Assembly: GCA_022072125.1 (NCBI GenBank)
Contig: JAJVIH010000065.1
Span: 1 to 45,878 of the forward strand
DNA: 45,878 nucleotides
From: Myxococcota bacterium
Lineage (GTDB): Bacteria > Myxococcota > JAJVIH01
Direction of reading: 5' to 3'
A model generated the notes under the pieces. It ran no database searches and was not told where the DNA came from. It worked only from the letters and a program-made list of their open reading frames with translations. Every line of letters starts with the position of its first letter. Positions within the stretch are counted from its first letter, which is position 1. A program made the translations under genes and the position numbers. Below, piece after piece: positions 40,003-45,878 of the stretch.

Positions 40003-41236
40003 AACCCGTGGACCACGCCCACTGGAAGTTGTAGCCGCCGATGCGGCCATCCACATCGAGGATTTCCCCCGCGAAATACAGGCCGGGAGCGATCCGGGAC
40101 TCCATGGTGCGGAAGTTGATCTCATGGAGAGGCACGCCGCCCGCCGTCACCTCCCCATGGTTCCACCCGCGCGGTCCGGTGACCGGAATGTCCAGCGCCG
40201 TCACGGCTTTCGCCAGCGCCGCGCGCGCGGTCCGGGTGAGCTGTCCCGCGCGCTGTTCCGGGTCTACGCCCGCGTGAAGCGCCAGCGCCTGTGACAACGA
40301 ATACGGCAGCCGCCGGGATATTATCGCGGCGGCGGATTTTCCGGGTTGCGCACGGGCCTCGCCCGCGAGCCGGCGATCGAGGGACGCCGTATCTTCCCCC
40401 GGTGCGAAATTGGCGGTGAGCGCGGCCGTTCCCGATTCATCCCGGGCGATGATCCAGTGGCGGCTGATGTCCATGGCCACAGGCCCGCTGATTCCGAAAT
40501 GGGTGAACAGCAGATCGCCCTTGTATGCGGCGATGGTTTTTCCCCCGGCGATGACTTTTAACTCCGCGGGCGTGCTGACGCCTGACAGCTTGTGGTGGAA
40601 AAACTCCGGCGCGCACAGCAGGGGAACCAGCGCCGGGTATGTTTTCGTGACGGTATGGCCCAGGGCTTGGGCAAGCTGGTATCCGCCGCCGTCGCTGCCG
40701 GTGGAAGGAACGGTTTTGCCGCCGGTGCAGAGCATCAAGCGCTCCGCCGTCATGACGCCGCCATTCCATGTCAGGCGGAAGACGCCCGCCTCGCGGGATA
40801 CGCCGGTGATTTTCACGCCGGTGATTGGGCTGACGTCCAGGTCGCGGGCGCGGTTGAGCAGCGCCCCCAGCACGTCGCTGGCGCGATCCCGCACGGGAAA
40901 CAGCTTGCCGGTTTCTTCCACCTTGAGCCGGACGCCCAGCGATTCAAACCAGCGGCGCGCGGCCTGTTCATCAAACGCCGCCAGGATATTGCGGACCACG
41001 TTGGGGTTGCCGTTGAAATCCGCGGGCCGCACCACATCGTGGGTGATATTGCACCGGCCGCCTCCCGAAATCAGGATTTTCCGGCCCACCTTCGCCGCCC
41101 CATCGAGCAGGGCGATGCGCGATGCGCCGGCCTGGATTCCGGATTCACGCAGCTTTTCCGCGGAGAAAATCGCCGCCGCCAGGCCCGCTGCTCCCGCGCC
41201 CGCAATGACCAATTGGCTATGTTCCGGCGGTTTCAT
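39959..41236 (-). CDS. NAD(P)/FAD-dependent oxidoreductase, HI0933/YhiN family
   Basis: This 425-residue flavoprotein of unknown cellular role has the FAD-binding [33 protein letters not shown] (the HI0933 family signature), [27 protein letters not shown]-like TYPALVPLL and the terminal [31 protein letters not shown]. Its 3' end overlaps the 3' end of the MYXO-CTERM protein gene on the other strand by 44 bases. The start at 41236 gives the standard N-terminus; the upstream bases are pyrimidine-rich on the coding strand and lack a clear Shine-Dalgarno. It is divergent from the phosphatase at 41311, with 74 bases between them. Confidence 0.92.
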   Translation of the reverse strand: [425 protein letters not shown]

Positions 41237-41310
41237 GGTAGAAGAAAAAATCCCCGCGTGAATACCGTCCCTGTCACCGCAATGTCACGCCGCCCATCCA
41301 TGATCAAGCC

Positions 41311-43092
41311 ATGAAGAATCGTTCCTTTCCGTTGTTGGGAGTCATCCTGCTGGCCGCCGGGCTGTTTTCCTGCGCGCGGCGGAGCCCGGCCGCGGCCGAT
41401 CAACCCGCGCGGCCCGAACCTTCGCCCCCGGGCCCTGTGGTGATCGCCGTGGTGATTGACCAACTCTCCGCGTGGGCGGCGGACGAACGCCTTCCCCTGT
41501 TTCCCGGCGATGGCGGGTTCGCGCGTCTGCGCCGCGAAGGTCTGTGGGTGAAGGAAATGCATTTCCAGCACGCCGCGACGGACACCGCCCCGGGCCATGC
41601 CGCCATCTTCACCGCCTGCACCCCACGGGAGTCGGGAATCGTGGCCAATGAAATCTGGCGCGAGGATTGGCGGCGCTCCGTGGCGATTGTGCTGGATGAA
41701 CAGGCCGCGCTGGTCAATGATCAGGGCGTCATCCGCAAGGATGGCGAGCCGGTTCCGGGATCATCCGCGCGGACGCTGTTGTGTCCAGCGGTGGCGGATC
41801 AACTCCGCCGTGTGCGGCCGGATGCACGGGTCATCGCGCTCTCGCTCAAGGATCGCGGCGCGGCGTTCGCGGCGGGGAACGGGCCCGCGCACGCCATCTG
41901 GTTTGATTACAATCAGGGCGGGGCTGTGTCATCCACGCAGTGGGCGAGGGATTCGCGGCTTCCGGCCTTTGCGATGGAGGTGTTGCGGAAATATCCCTTG
42001 GATTCGTGGTTGCGGATTGCGTGGAGCCCACTGCCTGGAAACAACTTGAAGCAGTTGAGCGGGATCGCCGATGACGCCCCCGGCGAAGGGGATTTTCCCG
42101 CATTCGGAAAGGTGTTTCCGCATCTGCCCGAGGCCACCGGCAAGTCCCTTGCGGTTTTCCGGGCGACGCCCGCGTCGGATGATCTGTTGCTGGAGTTGGC
42201 CCGCGCCGCCCTGAACGAACCCAGGGAATCTCCTTTGTCTCCCGTGTTTCTCTCCCTGTCGCTCTCCGCCCACGATTATACGGGCCATCTTTTTGGCCCC
42301 AATTCCTGGGAGGCGTGGGATATGTTGTTCCGCTTGGATCAATCGCTGGGCCGATTCATGGAATTTCTCGACGGGAAGTTTGGGCCGGAAGGCTGGTCCA
42401 TGGTGCTGACTGGTGATCATGGGGTTTCTCCCATGCCGGAAGCATTTGACGCCGGTGCTCCGCCGTGGTGCGGAGACAAGCCCGATCGCTGGCGGCGCCC
42501 GTGCGAAAGAGGCGGACGCATTCAGGCGAAGCATCTTGCCGGCGCGCTCAACCAGGAACTGGCGAAGGATTTTCCCAACACGACTCCCGCCGTTCAGACG
42601 ATTGTGGATCCCTGGCTCTACCTGTCGCCGCAGGTGCGTGGGATGGAGCCGGGCGGGCGTTCATTGTTGATGGATGCGCTGATCCGGCGGCTGGAACGCA
42701 CTCCGGGCGTTGAAGCGGTATTCCTCCCCGGGGATTTCAGTGGAGACTGCCCGGATCTGGAGGATGAGTCCGTGCGCGCGCTGGTTTGCCGCTCCACATC
42801 TCCGGGGCGGGGAGGCGATCTGTATCTCGTCACGCGCCCGGGCTGGTATTTCGATCCGGAACTGGTGGAAAACCACGGCGCCAGCCATGGAACTCCGTGG
42901 TTGTATGATCGCGCGGTTCCCTTGCTGGCGCGCGCGCCGGGCCGTGTGTTCAAGGGAGTCATGGATGAGCCCCGGCATTTCGGGTCCGCCGCCCGCACGC
43001 TGGCCGATCTTCTGGGCGCGCCGCCCACTCCGGCGATGGAGCGCTTCAAATCATTCGCCGCTGCTTCAACGCCCGCTTCCTTGAGGCCGTGA
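41311..43092 (+). CDS. Lipoprotein phosphatase/phosphodiesterase of the alkaline phosphatase superfamily (PafA-like)
   Basis: This 593-residue exported enzyme has the lipobox LFSC with Cys21. The metal site and Thr nucleophile (Thr92) are in DTAPGHAAIF, after VVIDQLS, which supplies the first Asp ligand. SAHDYTGHLFGP, LTGDHGV and the late NHGASHGTPWLYDRAVPLL provide the remaining Asp/His ligands. This order fits PafA and nucleotide-pyrophosphatase-like enzymes. It would release phosphate from organic phosphomonoesters or diesters at the cell surface or periplasm. Its last 47 bases overlap the end of argH on the opposite strand. The start at 41311 places the signal sequence correctly. Confidence 0.88.
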   Translation: MKNRSFPLLGVILLAAGLFSCARRSPAAADQPARPEPSPPGPVVIAVVIDQLSAWAADERLPLFPGDGGFARLRREGLWVKEMHFQHAATDTAPGHAAIFTACTPRESGIVANEIWREDWRRSVAIVLDEQAALVNDQGVIRKDGEPVPGSSARTLLCPAVADQLRRVRPDARVIALSLKDRGAAFAAGNGPAHAIWFDYNQGGAVSSTQWARDSRLPAFAMEVLRKYPLDSWLRIAWSPLPGNNLKQLSGIADDAPGEGDFPAFGKVFPHLPEATGKSLAVFRATPASDDLLLELARAALNEPRESPLSPVFLSLSLSAHDYTGHLFGPNSWEAWDMLFRLDQSLGRFMEFLDGKFGPEGWSMVLTGDHGVSPMPEAFDAGAPPWCGDKPDRWRRPCERGGRIQAKHLAGALNQELAKDFPNTTPAVQTIVDPWLYLSPQVRGMEPGGRSLLMDALIRRLERTPGVEAVFLPGDFSGDCPDLEDESVRALVCRSTSPGRGGDLYLVTRPGWYFDPELVENHGASHGTPWLYDRAVPLLARAPGRVFKGVMDEPRHFGSAARTLADLLGAPPTPAMERFKSFAAASTPASLRP

Positions 43093-44515
43093 GAGCGGCT
43101 TTCACGCGGCGCCGTGCGGGTCCTCCAGGCAAATCCCGCCGATCCACCGCCAGCACGGGGTCCAGCACCGCCTTGAGTTCCCCGGCGTCTCCGCCAACCT
43201 CCCGGGCGATTTCCTCCAGCGGCATCCGGGATAAATCCAGCCCGCGCCTTTCGGCCTCGCCGACCAGCCGGCCCACCACGTGATGGGCTTCGCGGAAGGG
43301 CGCGCCGCGCGCGACCATCCACTCGGCCAGATCCGTGGCGGTCAGATGACCCTGGCGCAGCGCCGCCGCGCAGCGGTCCGCACGCACGCGGACATGGGGC
43401 AGCATGGCGGTCATGACCTCCAGGCACAGGTCCAACTGATCCGACGTATCGAAGAAAGGCTCTTTGTCTTCCTGCATGTCCTTGTTGTAGGTCAGCGGCA
43501 ACCCCTTGAGGACGGTGAGCAGGGCGATCAGATTGCCATGAATGCGCCCGGTTTTTCCGCGGATCAGTTCGGCGGCGTCCGGGTTTTTCTTCTGCGGCAT
43601 CATGGATGATCCGGTGCTGAAGGCGTCGCCGATGGCGATGAATCCGAACTCTGCGGAACTCCAGATCACCAGTTCCTCCGCGAGTCTGGAGAGGTGGGTC
43701 TGCGCGATGCAGGCCGCCGCCATGTATTCCAGAAGAAAGTCGCGGTCGCTGACGGCGTCCATGGAGTTGGCGGTCACGCGATCAAAACCGAGTTCGCGCG
43801 CCGCCGCCTGGCGATCAATGGGGAAGGTCGAACCGGCGAGCGCGCCGGATCCGAGCGGCGATTCATTGGCGCGCGCCCGGGCGTCGAGAAAGCGTCCGGT
43901 GTCGCGGCTGAACATTTCCACATACGCCAGCCAATGGTGAGCCAGCCGCACGGGCTGTCCGCGCTGCATGTGCGTGTATCCGGGCAGGATGACATCCAGG
44001 CCGCCGGCCGCGGCTTCAATCAGCGCCAGTTGAAGCCCAGTGAGCAGGTTCGCCGTGCGGCCGGCCGCGCGCCGGAAATACAGGCGGATATCCAGCGCGA
44101 CCTGATCGTTGCGCGAACGGGCGGTATGCAGCCGCGCGCCCGCGTCGCCGGTATCCTGACGCAGGCGCGATTCGATATTCATGTGGATGTCTTCCAGATC
44201 CTCGCGGAAGACAAAGGTTCCGGCTTCGATTTCTCCCGCGATCTTGCGCAGTCCGGCTTCGATCAGACGCCCGTCTTCCTCCGGAATCACGCCGCGGGCG
44301 GCGAGCATGCGGGCATGGGCGATGGAGCCTTCGATATCCTCGCGGTGCAGCCGCTTGTCCACGCCGATGGAGGCGTTGAAGCGCTGCATCAGCGGTGCTG
44401 TCTCCTCCGCGAAGCGACCGCCCCACGAGGATTGGGGACCAGGCTTCGCAGCCGGGGTTGCTTTCCGGCGCGTGGTTCCGGTTGCCGGTTTTTTGCTTCC
44501 GCCTTTGGTCTTCAT
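43046..44515 (-). CDS. argH: Argininosuccinate lyase
   Basis: This 489-residue enzyme splits argininosuccinate into arginine and fumarate, the last step of arginine synthesis. Family landmarks are WGGRFAEET, HTARSRNDQVA, GYTHMQRGQPV, the fumarase-superfamily signature GSSMMPQKKNPD at 302-313, and TYNKDMQEDKEP. The first ~28 residues are a Lys/Ala/Pro-rich extension that most ArgH proteins lack. The ATG at 44515 overlaps the stop of the MFS gene (ATGA), so argH is translated after it; no other arginine gene is in the window. The C-terminal coding end overlaps the phosphatase gene by 47 bases. Confidence 0.96.
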   Translation of the reverse strand: MKTKGGSKKPATGTTRRKATPAAKPGPQSSWGGRFAEETAPLMQRFNASIGVDKRLHREDIEGSIAHARMLAARGVIPEEDGRLIEAGLRKIAGEIEAGTFVFREDLEDIHMNIESRLRQDTGDAGARLHTARSRNDQVALDIRLYFRRAAGRTANLLTGLQLALIEAAAGGLDVILPGYTHMQRGQPVRLAHHWLAYVEMFSRDTGRFLDARARANESPLGSGALAGSTFPIDRQAAARELGFDRVTANSMDAVSDRDFLLEYMAAACIAQTHLSRLAEELVIWSSAEFGFIAIGDAFSTGSSMMPQKKNPDAAELIRGKTGRIHGNLIALLTVLKGLPLTYNKDMQEDKEPFFDTSDQLDLCLEVMTAMLPHVRVRADRCAAALRQGHLTATDLAEWMVARGAPFREAHHVVGRLVGEAERRGLDLSRMPLEEIAREVGGDAGELKAVLDPVLAVDRRDLPGGPARRRVKAALTASRKRALKQRRMI

Positions 44516-45822
44516 GTCTGTTCCGCCGCGGGAGAACCGGCCGGATGGTTGTCTCCGCCTGCTTCCGGTTCGCACAGGTTGAGCATCGCCCAGATCGCCA
44601 GCGAAGCCCGCAGGGCCGACGACGCCAGAAACAGCGTCACAAAGGAGATGGCGGTCTCTCCGCCCAGGAATTTCATCAGCACGCCGCCCAGCAGCATGGA
44701 GGCGAAGGCGCAAATTCCTCCGCCGGCGTTGATCCACGCCAGGCCGCGGCTGCGATCCGGCGGGTCGAAGCGGCGGATGGGCTCCATGAAGGCCGCCTGG
44801 TTGAAACCATTCCAGAAGAAACCCGTGAGCACGCCTTCAAACCAGATCGGCCATAGAAAATCCGGCGTGGGAAACCACCAGATCAGCGGAATGGAGCTGA
44901 CCGCGGCGGCGCAGCCCGCCAGCGTCCGGGAACTTCCCCGGCGGGCGATCACCCCGCCCCACCAGCGGCTGGTCGCCACGCGCGTGCCCATTTCAATCAC
45001 GCTGTGCAGGGCGATCTGGGTGAAGCTCATGTCCAGGTGGCGCAGCATGTACAACATCCAGAACGGGCGCGCGATCCCGGTGGCGATATTCCAGGCCAGA
45101 AACCAGTGGATGAGCTTTCCGTATGCGGGCCGCTCCAGCATGGCCAAGCCCAGCACATCCGGTTCGTCCCGCCGCTCGATTCTCGCGTCCGGATAGCGCA
45201 GCAACACCCACCCCGCCATGGCGCCGCAAATCACCGCCGCCGTTCCGACCAGGCCATATCCCGCCCGTTCCATGCCGTTGCGCTTGAATTCATCCAGCAA
45301 CAACCCGGCCAGCGGTTCAGCCAGCAGCGTGCCCAAGGCGACCGCGGCGGCGCGGCGTCCGAATACCTCCGCATGGGAATGTTTCGGCGTGGCGGCGGAC
45401 ATCCAAGCCAGCCAGCCGTTGGTTCCCGCCATGGAAAACATGACCGCGCCGGCCACCGCCGCCATGGCCAGGCCCAGCGCCAACGGCCCGCGGGCTCCCG
45501 CCGCCACCAGCAGGACCGGCAGCAACCACAACCCCCTGCACGCCAGAAAGAAGGGCAGAACATACTGGCGGCGCGACCGCACCCGGCCTTCCAGCCAGGG
45601 GCCCAGCCAGTGGGCCGATTGGGCCAGCCATGGCAGCGCGAACAGGATGGCCAGCGTCAGTTCATCCGCCCCCAGCAACAGCGCCATGCCCACCAGCACG
45701 GGCCCGTTCCAGGTGAGGGTAGAGTAAATCTCCGAGAAGAACCCCTCCGCCGCCACGCGATCGTGATCGTCCACGGGATGAAAGGGCGCGATCAGCCTGC
45801 GCCCGGCGGCGGTGAGGTTCAT
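44512..45822 (-). CDS. MFS-like membrane transporter
   Basis: This 436-residue membrane protein has about twelve hydrophobic helices in two halves separated by a polar loop with RYPDARIERRDEPD. The first loop region contains WLGPWLEGRVRSRRQYVLPF, and the second half contains GTRVATSRWWGGVIARRGSSRTL, both like the conserved MFS loop-2 signature and its repeat. The substrate is unknown. AGGA lies nine bases before the ATG at 45822. It overlaps argH by four bases; the link to arginine metabolism is only positional. Fifty-six bases beyond it complete the window, with no feature seen. Confidence 0.82.
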   Translation of the reverse strand: MNLTAAGRRLIAPFHPVDDHDRVAAEGFFSEIYSTLTWNGPVLVGMALLLGADELTLAILFALPWLAQSAHWLGPWLEGRVRSRRQYVLPFFLACRGLWLLPVLLVAAGARGPLALGLAMAAVAGAVMFSMAGTNGWLAWMSAATPKHSHAEVFGRRAAAVALGTLLAEPLAGLLLDEFKRNGMERAGYGLVGTAAVICGAMAGWVLLRYPDARIERRDEPDVLGLAMLERPAYGKLIHWFLAWNIATGIARPFWMLYMLRHLDMSFTQIALHSVIEMGTRVATSRWWGGVIARRGSSRTLAGCAAAVSSIPLIWWFPTPDFLWPIWFEGVLTGFFWNGFNQAAFMEPIRRFDPPDRSRGLAWINAGGGICAFASMLLGGVLMKFLGGETAISFVTLFLASSALRASLAIWAMLNLCEPEAGGDNHPAGSPAAEQT

Positions 45823-45878
45823 GGCGCGCGCGTCCTACCACATCCGGCGCATATGGTCATGGATTCATGCCATGTTAG

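Noticed and set aside
37537-40125. 862-codon minus-strand open frame opposite the MYXO-CTERM protein
   Set aside because: It is a by-product of high GC at third positions; the plus strand carries a signal peptide, domains and a sorting tail.

Overview
The window looks like chromosomal DNA of a Gram-negative bacterium related to Myxococcota. The reasons are a GC-rich sequence, a TonB-dependent receptor, several lipobox lipoproteins, a lipoprotein with an AgmX/PglI-type C-terminal domain, and two secreted proteins with Pro-Asp-Ala-Gly linkers that end in MYXO-CTERM-like tails (Cys-Gly-Cys, hydrophobic segment, Arg cluster). The lineage is inferred from these features; no marker gene was compared. 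No tRNA, rRNA, CRISPR array or transposon was seen.

Layout. (1) 208-3361: a divergent pair, a Pro-rich lipoprotein and a TonB-dependent receptor, with a good Fur-box match at the lipoprotein start. (2) 3362-30277: a 305-base leader with inverted repeats, then twenty plus-strand genes with gaps of 99 bases or less and many ATGA/GTGA overlaps. This is a Wzx/Wzy-type surface polysaccharide locus headed by a NusG paralogue. (3) 30403-31152: yebC on the minus strand. (4) 31367-35354: queE, a small lipoprotein, a sugar-dehydrogenase-like lipoprotein and a NodI/NodJ-like ABC pair. (5) 35501-40002: two translationally coupled secreted glycosidase-like proteins with MYXO-CTERM-like tails. (6) 39959-45822: an HI0933-family flavoprotein, a lipoprotein phosphatase of the alkaline phosphatase superfamily, argH, and an MFS transporter coupled to argH.

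How the polysaccharide locus works together (inference from family functions). All five WbpA/B/E/D/I activities that make UDP-2,3-diacetamido-2,3-dideoxy-D-mannuronic acid are present. wbpA lies at the front. wbpB, a fused wbpD-wbpE and wbpI close the cluster. Between them lie two tandem flippases, five glycosyltransferases, an O-antigen polymerase-like protein, a methyltransferase, an NAD-dependent sugar epimerase, a second UDP-GlcNAc 2-epimerase, a nucleotidyltransferase-kinase fusion followed by a normal nucleotidyltransferase, an asparagine-synthase-like amidotransferase and a carbamoyltransferase. The expected product is a heteropolymer with amidated, carbamoylated, methylated and perhaps phosphorylated residues. 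No initiating phosphoglycosyl transferase, chain-length regulator or outer-membrane exporter is in the window, so the system must draw on genes elsewhere.

The most distinctive items are the nucleotidyltransferase-kinase fusion with an altered N-terminal active site, the WbpD-WbpE fusion, the 180-base near-identical direct repeat at the start of the two flippase genes, the hairpin-rich leader before the NusG paralogue, and the TonB-like lipoprotein facing a TonB-dependent receptor across a candidate Fur site.
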